Origin: Pseudoalteromonas shioyasakiensis | Lineage (GTDB): Bacteria > Pseudomonadota > Gammaproteobacteria > Enterobacterales > Alteromonadaceae | Assembly (NCBI RefSeq): GCF_019134595.1 | Contig: NZ_CP077770.1 | Span: forward strand, 2,283,501 to 2,347,500 | DNA: 64,000 bases | Direction: 5' to 3' | Shown: one piece after another, positions 27,107 through 37,046 of the stretch | Layout: each line of letters begins with the position of its first letter | Position numbering within the stretch: the first letter of the stretch is position 1 | Notes under the pieces: generated by a model | The model's input: the letters and a program-made list of their open reading frames with translations, nothing else | What the model was told of the DNA's origin: nothing | Databases searched by the model: none | Program-made: the position numbers and the translations under genes

Positions 27107-28126
27107 ATGGAAGCAACAACTCAAACCCAGTTAAACCAATTATTAGCAAAGCAAGATTTATCGTTTTCGCAAGCAACTGCATTGTTTGACGCCATCATGA
27201 ATGGCAAGCTTAATGATATTGAATTAACTGCTGCACTTATCGCCCTAAAACTAAAAGGCGAAACAAGTGATGAAATCGCTGGTGCTGCGGCATCAATGCG
27301 CGCCAATGCAGTGCCATTTAAAACCAGCAAAACCTTGCTTGCCGATAGCTGTGGTACCGGTGGTGATGGCTCAAACACCATTAATATTAGTACCACGGCT
27401 GCCATTGTTGCCGCCGCTGCGGGTATCAACATGGTCAAACATGGTAATCGCAGTGTGTCGAGTAATTCTGGCTCTGCGGATTTACTAAAAGCTTTGGGTA
27501 TCAATATTGATATGAGCCCTGAGCAAGCTGCTCATTGTTTAGAAAATACCGGCTTTACATTTTTATTTGCGCCGCATTATCACAGTGGCGTACGCCATGC
27601 GATGGGCGTACGTACGGCCCTTAAAAGCCGCACGATTTTTAATATCTTAGGGCCACTGGCCAACCCCGCAGCCCCTGAGGTGCAATTGCTTGGTGTTTAT
27701 GACGCTTCGCTGTGTTTACCAATGGCCGAAACCTTAAAAACCCTTGGCACAAAACGCGCTATGGTGGTTCACGGTGCAGGCACTGACGAAATTGCCTTAC
27801 ACGGGACAACCAAAGTGGTTGAGCTTAATAACGGTGAGCTGAGCGAATACACACTAACAGCAAGCGATTTTGGTCTTGCAAACTATTCACTTGAACAACT
27901 AGCAGGCCAAGGCCCAGAATATAACGCAAAAGCCAGCTTAGCGATTTTACAAGGTCAAGGTGAAATGGCGCATAACGCAGCCATTATAGCCAACGTTGCC
28001 GCCCTTCTTTATTTAACCGATAAAGCAAGTGATTTAAAAGCAGCCGCAGATCAAGTAAGCGAACTATTAGCATCAGGCAAAGCGATGGACACATTGAACG
28101 CAATTATTGAGGTAAGTCATGGCTAA
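27107..28126 (+). CDS. trpD: Anthranilate phosphoribosyltransferase
   Basis: 339 residues, moves phosphoribosyl from PRPP to anthranilate. The glycine-rich DSCGTGGDGSNTINIST (about 80-96) and the HGNRSVSSNSGSAD loop are the PRPP/anthranilate site. AGAGGAATAAC precedes the ATG nine bases after trpG. Its 3' end overlaps trpCF by eight bases. Confidence 0.96.
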   Translation: MEATTQTQLNQLLAKQDLSFSQATALFDAIMNGKLNDIELTAALIALKLKGETSDEIAGAAASMRANAVPFKTSKTLLADSCGTGGDGSNTINISTTAAIVAAAAGINMVKHGNRSVSSNSGSADLLKALGINIDMSPEQAAHCLENTGFTFLFAPHYHSGVRHAMGVRTALKSRTIFNILGPLANPAAPEVQLLGVYDASLCLPMAETLKTLGTKRAMVVHGAGTDEIALHGTTKVVELNNGELSEYTLTASDFGLANYSLEQLAGQGPEYNAKASLAILQGQGEMAHNAAIIANVAALLYLTDKASDLKAAADQVSELLASGKAMDTLNAIIEVSHG

Positions 28127-29483
28127 CGTGTTAGACAAAATTGTTGCCGACAAACGCATTGAATTAGAACAAAGAAAAGTACAGCGCCCGCTTGAATCTT
28201 TCATTAGCGAGGTTGTGCCAACCAAACGAGACTTTGAAGGCGCATTAGCAGCAACCGGCACGCAGTTTATTTTAGAATGTAAAAAAGCCTCACCATCAAA
28301 GGGGCTTATTCGCGAACCATTCAATTTAGACGAAATTACATCGGTTTATAAAAAGTACGCAACCTGTATGAGCGTACTAACAGATGAAAAATATTTCCAA
28401 GGCAGTTATCAGTACCTTGAGTATGTGCGCAGCCAAGTTGAACAGCCGCTAATTTGTAAAGACTTCTTTATTGATGAGTACCAAGTTTATTTAGCACGCT
28501 TATCGGGTGGTGATGCCATTTTATTAATGCTCTCTGTCCTTGATGACGAACAATATTTAGCGCTTCACAAAGTGGCTGACTCTTTAAACATGTCGGTACT
28601 CACTGAAGTTAGTAATGAGCAAGAAGTAAGCCGTGCTCTTTCACTTAATGCCAGCCTTATCGGTATTAATAACCGCGACCTTCGTGACTTAAGTACTGAT
28701 CTTGCAACAACTGAGCGCTTACGTCAGCTTATCCCAAATGACAAAGTGGTGATTTCAGAGTCTGGCATTTATACCCATAAAGATGTAAAACGCCTTGCGC
28801 CATTGTGTGATGGCTTTTTAATTGGCAGCTCACTGATGGCCGAGCGCGACTTAGAAGCCGCATGTCGTAAAGTGATTTTAGGTGAGAACAAAGTGTGCGG
28901 TTTAACCCGTTCACAAGATGCGATGGCAGCCTACGCCAGTGGTGCTGTGTATGGTGGCTTAATTTTTTATCCTAAGTCACCGCGCTATGTCGATATCGAC
29001 TGTGCCAAACAAGTTACGCAAAGTGCCCCGCTCGCGTATGTGGGTGTGTTTGTCAATGCACCGCTTGAACAAGTGGTCGATTATGCACAAAGCTTAAAAT
29101 TAGCTGCAGTGCAATTACATGGCGATGAGAATAGCGAATATATTCAAAGTCTCAGAAAGCAATTACCACTTGGCTGTGAAATTTGGAAAGCCCAAGCCGT
29201 TAAAGGTGAATTACCTAAACCGCTTGAAGGGGTTGATCGCCATTTATACGATACTTACAGCAAAAGCCAAAAAGGCGGCACAGGCGAAGCATTTGATTGG
29301 TCAGTGCTAGAGACGGCAACCGTGCCGTTTATGTTAGCCGGTGGTTTAAACCCAGAAAATATTCATGCAGCGCTTTATCGCGGTGCCAATGGCCTTGACC
29401 TAAATTCTGGCGTTGAAGCGTCAGCGGGTAAAAAGTGCCAAACAAAATTACAAAATGCGTTTTCGCATATCAGAAATTATTGA
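28119..29483 (+). CDS. trpCF: Bifunctional indole-3-glycerol phosphate synthase / phosphoribosylanthranilate isomerase
   Basis: 454 residues. Residues about 1-255 are IGPS ([33 protein letters not shown]), and about 258-454 are PRAI ([33 protein letters not shown]). The fusion is usual in gammaproteobacteria and carries out two successive barrel reactions to indole-3-glycerol phosphate. It overlaps trpD by eight bases and ends seven bases before trpB. Confidence 0.96.
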   Translation: MANVLDKIVADKRIELEQRKVQRPLESFISEVVPTKRDFEGALAATGTQFILECKKASPSKGLIREPFNLDEITSVYKKYATCMSVLTDEKYFQGSYQYLEYVRSQVEQPLICKDFFIDEYQVYLARLSGGDAILLMLSVLDDEQYLALHKVADSLNMSVLTEVSNEQEVSRALSLNASLIGINNRDLRDLSTDLATTERLRQLIPNDKVVISESGIYTHKDVKRLAPLCDGFLIGSSLMAERDLEAACRKVILGENKVCGLTRSQDAMAAYASGAVYGGLIFYPKSPRYVDIDCAKQVTQSAPLAYVGVFVNAPLEQVVDYAQSLKLAAVQLHGDENSEYIQSLRKQLPLGCEIWKAQAVKGELPKPLEGVDRHLYDTYSKSQKGGTGEAFDWSVLETATVPFMLAGGLNPENIHAALYRGANGLDLNSGVEASAGKKCQTKLQNAFSHIRNY

Positions 29484-29490
29484 GGTTAGA

Positions 29491-30675
29491 ATGCAAAATC
29501 CAGCTTATTTCGGTGAATTCGGTGGTATGTTTGTACCACAGCTGCTTGTGCCAGCTCTCAAGCAACTAGAAGCAGAATTTAATAAATCACAAAACGATCC
29601 AGCTTTTCAGGCTGAGTTTGAAAAACTATTAAATGAATACGCAGGTCGCCCTACACCATTAACACTGACACGTAACTTAGTTAAAAATCCTAAGGTAAAA
29701 CTGTATTTAAAGCGTGAAGATTTACTGCACGGTGGTGCGCACAAAACCAATCAAGTACTTGGTCAAGCACTCCTTACCAAACGCATGGGTAAAAAAGAAG
29801 TGATTGCAGAAACAGGTGCCGGCCAACACGGTGTTGCAACGGCCCTTGCCTGTGCCCTACTTGGCTTAAAATGCCGCGTTTACATGGGTGCAAAAGACGT
29901 TGAACGTCAGCAACCAAATGTATTTCGTATGAAACTAATGGGCGCAGAGGTTATTCCTGTCACAGCAGGCTCTGGTACCTTAAAGGATGCAGTAAACGAA
30001 GCACTACGCGATTGGTCAGCTAATTACAAAGATGCTCACTATTTACTAGGCACTGCAGCAGGCCCTCACCCATTCCCAACCATGGTACGTGAGTTCCAAA
30101 AAATGATTGGTGAAGAAGCAAAACAACAAGTGCTTAAAGCAGAAGGTCGCTTACCTGATGCGGTGCTTGCTTGTGTGGGTGGTGGCTCAAACGCCATTGG
30201 TATGTTCACAGACTTCATTGATGAGCCAAGCGTAAAATTAATTGGTGTAGAGCCAGCTGGTAAAGGCTTAGATACCCACCAGCATGGTGCAACCTTATGT
30301 AAAGGCACAAAAGGCATTTTACACGGTACCTATACCTATATTATGCAAGATGATGATGGTCAAATTGAAGAGTCTTACTCTGTATCAGCAGGTCTTGATT
30401 ACCCTGCTGTTGGTCCACAACATGCGCACTTACATGAAACTGGCCGTGCTGAGTACGTTGGAATTAGCGATACTGAAGCGCTTGAAGCATTCCAACTACT
30501 GGCTAAAAACGAAGGGATCATTCCAGCGCTTGAATCAAGCCATGCCCTCGCATATGCCCTTAAATATGCCGAGCAACAAACCGAAGACACTATTTTAGTG
30601 GTTAACCTAAGCGGCCGAGGCGATAAAGATTTGGCTCACGTACACAGTGTTTTATCTGAAGGAGGCGCACTATGA
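29491..30675 (+). CDS. trpB: Tryptophan synthase beta chain
   Basis: 394 residues from ATG 29491 (AGGTTAGA upstream). A longer frame from 29413 lies inside trpCF and is not expected. The PLP lysine is in [11 protein letters not shown], and ETGAGQHG and GGGSNAIG bind the indole/PLP phosphate. It joins indole and serine to tryptophan and works with TrpA through a channel. The stop overlaps the trpA start (ATGA). Confidence 0.97.
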   Translation: MQNPAYFGEFGGMFVPQLLVPALKQLEAEFNKSQNDPAFQAEFEKLLNEYAGRPTPLTLTRNLVKNPKVKLYLKREDLLHGGAHKTNQVLGQALLTKRMGKKEVIAETGAGQHGVATALACALLGLKCRVYMGAKDVERQQPNVFRMKLMGAEVIPVTAGSGTLKDAVNEALRDWSANYKDAHYLLGTAAGPHPFPTMVREFQKMIGEEAKQQVLKAEGRLPDAVLACVGGGSNAIGMFTDFIDEPSVKLIGVEPAGKGLDTHQHGATLCKGTKGILHGTYTYIMQDDDGQIEESYSVSAGLDYPAVGPQHAHLHETGRAEYVGISDTEALEAFQLLAKNEGIIPALESSHALAYALKYAEQQTEDTILVVNLSGRGDKDLAHVHSVLSEGGAL

Positions 30676-31484
30676 GCCAGACTAACCGTTACGGACAACT
30701 GTTCGCCACATTAAATGAAACCAACCAAGGTGCCTTTGTACCCTTTGTTACTATTGGCGACCCTAATAAAGCACTGAGTGTAGAAATCATCAAAAGCTTA
30801 ATTGATGGCGGCGCTGATGCCCTTGAGCTAGGTATTCCTTTTTCTGATCCGATTGCAGATGGCCCGGTGATCCAAGCGGCCAACATTCGTGCACTTGATG
30901 AAAACATCAATACCCAAGATTGCTTTGATATCATTAAACAAGTGCGCCAGTACAATGCCGATATTCCAATTGGCCTGTTATTGTATTCAAACTTAGTGTT
31001 TAAACGTGGCATCGATAAGTTTTATCAAGATGCTAAAGAAGCAGGTGTCGATTCAATTTTAGTGGCTGACGTGCCGCTACATGAATCAAAGCTATTTCGC
31101 CAAACAGCGATGAAAAATGGTATTGACCCAATTTTTATTGCTACACCGAATGCTGATGATGACACTTTACGAGAGTGTGCGTCATATGGCCGTGGTTACA
31201 CATACCTTCTTTCACGCGCAGGTGTGACAGGCACAGAAACCAAGGCACAAATGCCAGCAGATTCATTAGTTAAAAAACTAAAAGATTACCATGCTGCACC
31301 GGCATTATTAGGCTTTGGCGTATCAACGCCGGAAGATGTTAAATCAGCACTTGATTCAGGGGCCGCTGGTGCGATTTCAGGCTCTGCGGTTGTTAAAATC
31401 ATCGAGGCAAACCTTGATGATCAAGCAGCAATGCTAACTGGTTTAAAAGAGTTTGTAGCCAGTATGAAAGTAGCTACAAAGTAA
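30672..31484 (+). CDS. trpA: Tryptophan synthase alpha chain
   Basis: 270 residues, TIM barrel that releases indole from indole-3-glycerol phosphate. FVTIGDP and [19 protein letters not shown] carry the catalytic Glu and Asp. It is the last gene of the trp operon; a strong terminator follows 18 bases after the stop. Confidence 0.97.
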   Translation: MSQTNRYGQLFATLNETNQGAFVPFVTIGDPNKALSVEIIKSLIDGGADALELGIPFSDPIADGPVIQAANIRALDENINTQDCFDIIKQVRQYNADIPIGLLLYSNLVFKRGIDKFYQDAKEAGVDSILVADVPLHESKLFRQTAMKNGIDPIFIATPNADDDTLRECASYGRGYTYLLSRAGVTGTETKAQMPADSLVKKLKDYHAAPALLGFGVSTPEDVKSALDSGAAGAISGSAVVKIIEANLDDQAAMLTGLKEFVASMKVATK

Positions 31485-31501
31485 GTTTGTTTTATTACTT
31501 T

Positions 31502-31527
31502 AAAAAGGGCCATAAAGGCCCTTTTTT
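31502..31527 (+). terminator. Terminator between trpA and the convergent PfpI-like gene
   Basis: Stem AAAAAGGGCC / GGCCCTTTTTT with a 5-base loop. A- and T-rich on both sides, so it probably works for both strands. Confidence 0.9.
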
Positions 31528-31545
31528 GTGTCTAACTATTTATGA

Positions 31546-32118
31546 TTAATGATGGCGGTGAATACCCTCTTTAATCTCTTCGATAAACTTACGATTAAAA
31601 GCCTCAAGGTCGGCTGGGCTTCGGCTTGTAACTATGCCCTCATCTACACAAACCTCTTGATCAACCCAATTAGCCCCTGCATTGATCAAATCCGTTTTGA
31701 TACTTGGATATGACGTTACTTTGCGATCGCGTAGTTTGTTAATTTCGGCTAATAGCCATGGGCCGTGGCAAATCGCAGCGATGGGTTTATTTTTACCGGC
31801 ACTGAAAAAACCATCAACAAAGGCTTTTGCTTCACTATTTTGACGTAACGTATCTGGGTTGAATAAGCCACCAGGCAGAAGTAACGCATCATACTCTGCA
31901 GAGTCTGCTTCGTTTACTACACGGTCAACACTGACTCGCTCACCCCATTGGTTTTCATCCCATGCGGTAATATCGCCGCGCTCAAGTGACACAACTTCAA
32001 CAAGTGCACCAGCTTCTAATAATGCGCTTCGTGGTGACAAAAGCTCGCTTTGCTCAAAACCATTGGTTGCAAGAATGGCAATCTTTTTACCATTAAGTTG
32101 GCTGTTTAAATTTGACAT
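31546..32118 (-). CDS. PfpI/DJ-1 family class I amidotransferase-like protein
   Basis: 190 residues. The nucleophile elbow AAICHGPWLL has Cys117-His118, and Glu22 (GFEQSE) completes the DJ-1/PfpI active site. Relatives such as YhbO and PfpI are reported as glyoxalases, deglycases or proteases; which activity applies cannot be decided here. GGAGATAAC precedes the ATG. Monocistronic, convergent with trpA. Confidence 0.88.
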   Translation of the reverse strand: MSNLNSQLNGKKIAILATNGFEQSELLSPRSALLEAGALVEVVSLERGDITAWDENQWGERVSVDRVVNEADSAEYDALLLPGGLFNPDTLRQNSEAKAFVDGFFSAGKNKPIAAICHGPWLLAEINKLRDRKVTSYPSIKTDLINAGANWVDQEVCVDEGIVTSRSPADLEAFNRKFIEEIKEGIHRHH

Positions 32119-32255
32119 GTTATCTCCTTATTTAGGTAAACCTAAACAATTAACAGCAGACAACATGCCAAACTTAATAGATTGAAAGTATTGAATAAAT
32201 TTTCAGGTATTCTATTTATGCTCTGTAAATACTACAACCGCTTTGCAAATCCTGC

Positions 32256-32525
32256 TTACAAACCGTCTTTGAGTGCTTTAGCAGGTTTAAAAACTGGCTT
32301 GTTAGCACCTTCTATTTCAATTTCTTCACCGGTTTGTGGGTTGCGCCCTTTGCGTGCAGGATAATAACTTAAGGCAAACGTACCAAAGCCATTAATTTGC
32401 ACTTGGTCGCCCTCAGAAAGAGACTTTTCGATAGCATTTAACATGCTGGTTAAGGCAGCTTGTGTGTCTTTTTTTGTTAATTCACTGTGGGCAGCCATTT
32501 GCGATACTAACGCGGCTTTATTCAT
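32256..32525 (-). CDS. HU-family DNA-binding protein
   Basis: 89 residues, one bacterial histone-like domain: N-terminal helices (MNKAALVSQMAAHSELTKKD), the FGTFALSYYPARKGRNPQTG arm with the prolines that kink DNA, and a C-terminal KPAKALKDGL. It is diverged from canonical HU-alpha/beta (for example Tyr-Tyr-Pro-Ala in the arm) and is probably a paralogue. It lies alone between PfpI-like and yciB genes. Confidence 0.88.
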   Translation of the reverse strand: MNKAALVSQMAAHSELTKKDTQAALTSMLNAIEKSLSEGDQVQINGFGTFALSYYPARKGRNPQTGEEIEIEGANKPVFKPAKALKDGL

Positions 32526-32655
32526 AAAAAGTGCTCCAAAATACGCCGCTTAATCATCTGAGGTTAAGCGGAAAAAGATAAGGTAAAACAACCTAAGCGC
32601 AGGTTTAGGCCAGATTGGCTCGGGAGGCTAAGCTTTCAGGGCTGCTAAGTCAACC

Positions 32656-32683
32656 TTGTATCTTGCGCGATAACTTGATACAA
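32656..32683. promoter_or_regulatory. Inverted repeat between HU and yciB genes
   Basis: TTGTATC and GATACAA arms seven bases long, separated by 14 bases, lie about 37 bases before the yciB start. A third half-site GTATC follows at 32689. Possible operator; no known factor is suggested. Confidence 0.3.
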
Positions 32684-32719
32684 CCCAGTATCTTTTTAAA
32701 TTAGAGCATTTATAAATTT

Positions 32720-33307
32720 ATGCATGCGATTATTGAATACATTCCGCTGATCCTGTTTTTTGCGGTTTTCAAGCTAGTTGATATTTATTGGGCAACAGCC
32801 TTGCTGATGCTGACCACCTTAATTCAAGTTGCTTACTGTTATTTTAAAGATGGTAAAGTGCCAACCCGTCACTGGGTGTTTTTTGCTATAGCGGTGGTGT
32901 TAGGTACCCTCACCTTAGTGTTCCACGACGAGCAGTTTGTGAAATGGAAAGCCACCATTGTGTATGCCATTTTCAGTGTTAGTTTGTTAGTAAGCCGCTA
33001 TGTACTTGGCAAAAACCTAGTGAAAAAAGCACTTAGCTCGATTTTAGAAAATGCCTCTGAGAGTAAACAAGAAATCAACGTACCTGAAGCGCTCTGGAAT
33101 AAGCTTAACCTATTTTGGGTTGCGGTGACTGCAGGTATCTCAGCGCTGAATATCTACATTGCCTATAACTTCTCGCTCGATTTTTGGGTTAACTTTAAAG
33201 TGTTTGGCTTAATGGGCATTACCTTTGTTTGCGTGTTAGCAACGATCATCACCCTATTCAAATACTTACCTGAAGATGACGAAGAGAAAGATCCAAAGCA
33301 ATCTTAA
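32720..33307 (+). CDS. yciB: Inner membrane protein YciB (septation protein A family)
   Basis: 195 residues with about five membrane helices and the family start MHAIIEYIPLILFFAVFKL. YciB is implicated in cell envelope and division upkeep in E. coli. The charged C-terminus (PEDDEEKDPKQS) is cytoplasmic. In many gammaproteobacteria yciB is near the trp region and yciI, as here. Confidence 0.94.
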   Translation: MHAIIEYIPLILFFAVFKLVDIYWATALLMLTTLIQVAYCYFKDGKVPTRHWVFFAIAVVLGTLTLVFHDEQFVKWKATIVYAIFSVSLLVSRYVLGKNLVKKALSSILENASESKQEINVPEALWNKLNLFWVAVTAGISALNIYIAYNFSLDFWVNFKVFGLMGITFVCVLATIITLFKYLPEDDEEKDPKQS

Positions 33308-33318
33308 TGTCATAAATC

Positions 33319-33365
33319 TGTCGTCTTAGCTTGTTAGCGTAAACAAAAAACACGCTGAGACGACA
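33319..33365 (+). promoter_or_regulatory. Hairpin that covers the ribosome site of the CPBP gene
   Basis: TGTCGTCTTAGC (33319-33330) and GCTGAGACGACA (33354-33365) pair over 12 positions with one G-U. The right arm contains the only Shine-Dalgarno-like bases (GAG) and ends next to the TTG start. An inner stem TTAGCGT / ACGCTGA (33334-33340 / 33352-33358) competes with it. Confidence 0.5.
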
Positions 33366-34004
33366 TTGAACGCTAACCAATACCGCTGGCTTGAATTTAC
33401 CCTCATATTTGTTTCTCTGCCGCTATTAGGCTTTTTTCTTCGTGCCTACCTTGCTAACTGGCTTATTCCTGCCCTTATTATTTTAATGACCGTGTGCGGC
33501 ATGTTGCTTTTGTCTGACCCCCATTTTAAACGCTTTCGTTTAACTAGCCTTGGGCAATTTAGTGCAGTAAAACGCCGCTTATTTAGTTTCTTCTTTTTAG
33601 GGGCGCTATTTTCTGGAATGTTTTACGGCATCATGAATCAAGAAAACTGGTTTTCACTGCCACGAAACTCATTTAACGATTGGCTAATGTTGTTATTGCT
33701 CTACCCTATCTTATCGGTGATGCCACAAGAGCTTATTTTTAGAACCTACTTTTTCCATCGCTATAAACGCATTATGCCAAGTAAAACAGTGCGTATTATT
33801 GTCAGCGCATCAGTGTTTGCGTTGGCTCATATTGTCTATGCGAATGTATTGGCCGTATTGTTGGCATTTTTAGGTGGGCTGTTGTTTTCTTATACTTACG
33901 CGCAAAGCCGCTCAACCTTCGTGTGTGTGATTGAACACAGCTTATGGGGGCTTTGGATGTTTACCCTTGGCTTGGGTGATGTGCTCGATGCCGGAGCCTT
34001 TTAA
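33366..34004 (+). CDS. CPBP-family intramembrane protease-like protein
   Basis: 212 residues with about six membrane helices. The family's motif 1 (EExxxR) reads PQELIFR, so the first Glu is Gln121 while Glu122 and Arg126 are kept; motif 2 His155 is in FALAHIVYANV, and motif 4 is EHSLWG. Relatives are CAAX-type prenyl proteases or bacteriocin-protection proteins. The start is a TTG at 33366; the next in-frame ATG would remove the first membrane helix. It follows yciB by 58 bases. Confidence 0.83.
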   Translation: MNANQYRWLEFTLIFVSLPLLGFFLRAYLANWLIPALIILMTVCGMLLLSDPHFKRFRLTSLGQFSAVKRRLFSFFFLGALFSGMFYGIMNQENWFSLPRNSFNDWLMLLLLYPILSVMPQELIFRTYFFHRYKRIMPSKTVRIIVSASVFALAHIVYANVLAVLLAFLGGLLFSYTYAQSRSTFVCVIEHSLWGLWMFTLGLGDVLDAGAF

Positions 34005-34022
34005 AATAATAAAGGTAGGCAT

Positions 34023-34048
34023 AAAAAAGCCGCGCAAAGTGCGCGGCT
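34023..34048 (-). terminator. Terminator of the sodium symporter gene
   Basis: Stem AGCCGCGC / GCGCGGCT with loop AAAGT; read leftward it is followed by six T's. It lies between the converging CPBP and symporter genes. Confidence 0.88.
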
Positions 34049-34065
34049 AAGTATTGAACTGGTTT

Positions 34066-35490
34066 TTAAAATCCGAAAATACTAAATGCAAAAAACTTAG
34101 TCGCCACCGTATTTACAAAGATTAGTAATAAAATGGCAGGGATAAACGTTGATAGCGAGAAGTTGACATACTTCTCTGTGAAGCTACCAATATAGCCTTC
34201 ACAGCCCTGGCTTAGCTCTGCCGATAAGTTTGCTTTTTTCCAACGATACATAACGAATAAACACACCATTAAACCATTAAGCGGTAAAATTGTGTCGTAA
34301 AACACATCATAAACAATATCAAATAAGCTCTTATCTGCACCGCCATAGCTAACAAACTTTGTAAGCGAGTCAACCATACCAAATGACATGGTACACAGCA
34401 CAGTTAATACACCTGTAGATAAAGTTAAGATTGCCAGAGCTTTTTTACGGCTGATACCTTTGCGGTCACTTAATGTTGCTGTTGGTACTTCTACAATTGA
34501 TACAAGTGACGTAATTGCAGCAAAAAAGACAAGTAAAAAGAATACAAACGCAACAATTGATGCACCCACATAGCCAATATCAGCTTGTAATGCTAATAAA
34601 ATTTTTGGTAGGTATACAAAAATCATCGATACTGACGAGTCAGATAAAGTACTTGGGTCGGTATCTGGGTTAAAACTGAAAATAGCTGGAAGCACCATTA
34701 GACCAGCAATAAACGCAACCAATGAATCAGTGACTGCAACCATTTTTGCACTACCAACAATGTCGTCTTTCTTAGAAATATAAGATGCATAGGTCATTAA
34801 GATACCCATACCCAGTGACAACGAGAAAAACGCTTGAGCTAATGCACCATTTAATACGCTGGCATCCATTTTTGAAAAGTCAGGCACAACATAGTACTTA
34901 ACACCGGCCATTGCGTTATCAAGAGTTAGTACGTATACAACCAACGCGGTGAGTAGTACAAATAAAGCTGGCATCATAAACTTAGCCGCTTTTTCAATAC
35001 CTTCTTTAACACCGCCCACTAAAATCAAGTTAACGATGATGGCAACCACGGCCATATAACCAAACACGGTATAGCTATTGATGAAGGTGCCAAAATTATC
35101 TGGCTGGGCCAAGGCATCTAGATTCCCCAATGCGGTTTGCGATAAATAACCGAAAATCCATACTGTGATCACCATATAAAAAACAGCAATCATAAATGGC
35201 GTTAATACGGCTAAAAAACCAGCAAAGTTCCATTTAGGATCATTGCCCGCTAAAAATTTGTATGAACCAAGTGGATCTTTTTGCGCTTTACGACCCATAG
35301 CCATTTCAGCCATCATCACTGGCAAACAGATAAAAATGACAAACAATGCATAGACTAAAAGGAAAGCACCACCGCCGTTTTTTGTAGCTGAAACCGGAAA
35401 ACCTACTAAGTTTCCGATACCTACAGCAGAACCGGCTGCCGCTAAAATAAAACCGAGGCGGGAGCTAAAATGCTCGCGTTTTTCGCTCAT
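34066..35490 (-). CDS. Sodium-dependent transporter, NSS/SNF family
   Basis: 474 residues with about eleven to twelve membrane helices. The conserved unwound helix 1 GSAVGIGNLVGFP (20-32) forms the Na+ and substrate site of LeuT-type symporters. The amino acid or amine substrate is not evident. Divergent from the yciI-like gene; a palindrome lies in the shared upstream region. Confidence 0.93.
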   Translation of the reverse strand: MSEKREHFSSRLGFILAAAGSAVGIGNLVGFPVSATKNGGGAFLLVYALFVIFICLPVMMAEMAMGRKAQKDPLGSYKFLAGNDPKWNFAGFLAVLTPFMIAVFYMVITVWIFGYLSQTALGNLDALAQPDNFGTFINSYTVFGYMAVVAIIVNLILVGGVKEGIEKAAKFMMPALFVLLTALVVYVLTLDNAMAGVKYYVVPDFSKMDASVLNGALAQAFFSLSLGMGILMTYASYISKKDDIVGSAKMVAVTDSLVAFIAGLMVLPAIFSFNPDTDPSTLSDSSVSMIFVYLPKILLALQADIGYVGASIVAFVFFLLVFFAAITSLVSIVEVPTATLSDRKGISRKKALAILTLSTGVLTVLCTMSFGMVDSLTKFVSYGGADKSLFDIVYDVFYDTILPLNGLMVCLFVMYRWKKANLSAELSQGCEGYIGSFTEKYVNFSLSTFIPAILLLIFVNTVATKFFAFSIFGF

Positions 35491-35589
35491 TTAAAAACCT
35501 TATTATTATTTTCTCAACCCAGCGACTCTACCAGTGTTACACCGCGTATTTCAAGCTTTATAAGTTAAAGTTATATGGGTTTGTGTAAA

Positions 35590-35608
35590 GATTATTACGC
35601 GAATAATC
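35590..35608. promoter_or_regulatory. 19-base palindrome between divergent genes
   Basis: GATTATT-ACGCG-AATAATC, perfect seven-base arms, located about 100 bases from the symporter start and 59 from the YciI-family start. Likely a dimeric regulator site; the factor is unknown. Confidence 0.35.
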
Positions 35609-35666
35609 TCTCGTCTATTGCTAAGAATATGCTACTATTTTTTAAAAATTACATTGAGAACTCACC

Positions 35667-35966
35667 ATGCTGTATATGATTTATTCAACTGATGTTGAAA
35701 ATAGTTTAGAAGCTCGCAAATCTGCACGCCCTGCTCACTTAGCACGCCTTCAAGAATTAGACGATCAAAACCGTTTATTTACGGCAGGCCCATTGCCAGC
35801 CATTGATAGTGAAGATCCGGCTGACGCTGGTTTTACTGGTTCATTAGTGGTTGCTGAGTTTGAGTCGTTAGAAGCAGCACGCGAATGGGCAGCAAACGAC
35901 CCATATATTGCTGCGGGTGTTTACGACAACTCAGTCGTAAAACCATTTAAAAAAGTATTTGGTTAA
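35667..35966 (+). CDS. YciI-family protein
   Basis: 99 residues, one YCII-related ferredoxin-like domain with the conserved His in RPAHLARL (His24) and the late [12 protein letters not shown] segment. YciI proteins have weak hydrolase or dehydrohalogenase-like chemistry reported in some members; the role here is unknown. Synteny with yciB agrees with the E. coli yci region. Confidence 0.92.
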   Translation: MLYMIYSTDVENSLEARKSARPAHLARLQELDDQNRLFTAGPLPAIDSEDPADAGFTGSLVVAEFESLEAAREWAANDPYIAAGVYDNSVVKPFKKVFG

Positions 35967-36068
35967 CCTCTGAACTTAACTGAATCAATAATTCAGTGTT
36001 TGTTCACGGCTTATTAACTAAGATTTGGCTATTGAATTACAGAATTTAACGTAATTACTTGAATTTTA

Positions 36069-36083
36069 GTTAATTGGTTAATT
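36069..36083 (+). promoter_or_regulatory. Direct repeat upstream of the PepSY/two-component operon
   Basis: Two near-adjacent GTTAATT units (36069-36075 and 36077-36083) in an AT-rich region about 35 bases before the PepSY gene. Tandem half-sites are how OmpR-type regulators bind, so autoregulation is possible. Confidence 0.3.
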
Positions 36084-36117
36084 AAACTAAATGGGTCTGG
36101 TTTAGGAGTTCCCCGTC

Positions 36118-36369
36118 ATGCGCATATTATTAGCCTTCAGTTTTAGTCTTTTATTTGCATTATCTAGCTTTCATGCTGATGCCAATAAGAAACAAGCCCA
36201 AGAAGTGACTAAAAAGCAGGCTGTGACGATCGCCAAAAAATCTGAAGACGGCCGAACCCTGAAAATCACAGAGCAAGATAAAGTATTTACCGTAAGAATT
36301 TTAAAAACGAACGGCCATGTGGTTGATGTCCATGTGAACAAAAAGACTGGCGAAGTGAAAAAGGATTAA
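36118..36369 (+). CDS. PepSY-domain small periplasmic protein
   Basis: 83 residues: signal peptide (1-22, cut near ADA-N) and a short PepSY-like domain with VFTVRILKTNGHVVDVHV and a GEV end. PepSY proteins are often encoded with two-component systems and may inhibit proteases or modulate the sensor. AGGAGTTCCCCGTC precedes the ATG. It ends two bases before the response regulator start, so it is the first gene of that operon. Confidence 0.85.
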   Translation: MRILLAFSFSLLFALSSFHADANKKQAQEVTKKQAVTIAKKSEDGRTLKITEQDKVFTVRILKTNGHVVDVHVNKKTGEVKKD

Positions 36370-36371
36370 GA

Positions 36372-37046
36372 ATGCGAATTTTAGTTATTGAAGATGATTT
36401 ACACTTAGCAGATAACCTTCGTAATGCGCTAGAAAAAGAGCGTTACAGCGTTGACCTTTGTCACGATGGTGAAGCTGGTTTATTCCATATTACCGAATAC
36501 CCGTTAGATATGGCGGTAGTAGATTTAGGCTTACCAAAAGTTGATGGTATTGAATTAATTACCAAAGCACGTGCACAAGGTATTACCATTCCTATTTTGA
36601 TTTTAACGGCACGTGACCGTTGGCAAGATAAAGTAGAAGGCTTAGATGCAGGTGCAGATGACTACCTGACTAAACCTTTCCACGTTGAAGAGCTAATTGC
36701 CCGCTGTAATGCGCTTATCCGCCGCAGCGCAGGTAAAGCAAACCCAGAAATGACAGCTGGCCCTATTAAAATTCATACTCGCTCACAGCAAGTATGGGTT
36801 AACGATAAAGAACTTAGCTTAACAGCATACGAATACAAAGTTTTAGAATACCTAATGGTAAACCCACAAAAGGTAATTTCTAAATCTGAACTAACAGAGC
36901 ACATTTACGACCAAGACTTCGACCTTGATTCAAACGTAATCGAAGTTTTCGTATTGCGTTTACGTAAAAAGCTTGACCCTGATGGTACCCTTAACCCAGT
37001 AGAAACATTACGCGGCCGTGGTTATAGGCTTAAAAGTCAGTGGTAG
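36372..37046 (+). CDS. OmpR-family response regulator (PhoP/QseB-like)
   Basis: 224 residues. Receiver domain (1-115) with Asp51 in VVDLGLP and the Thr/Lys switch residues (ILTARD, LTKPF), then a winged helix (125-222) ending ETLRGRGYRLKSQW. The next gene's GTG start overlaps the stop by seven bases, so the cognate kinase is certain by position. Signal unknown; relatives sense divalent cations or envelope stress. Confidence 0.94.
   Translation: MRILVIEDDLHLADNLRNALEKERYSVDLCHDGEAGLFHITEYPLDMAVVDLGLPKVDGIELITKARAQGITIPILILTARDRWQDKVEGLDAGADDYLTKPFHVEELIARCNALIRRSAGKANPEMTAGPIKIHTRSQQVWVNDKELSLTAYEYKVLEYLMVNPQKVISKSELTEHIYDQDFDLDSNVIEVFVLRLRKKLDPDGTLNPVETLRGRGYRLKSQW

Noticed and set aside
29413..29490. 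26-residue N-terminal extension of TrpB
   Set aside because: It overlaps trpCF coding sequence, and the normal start at 29491 has its own ribosome site.
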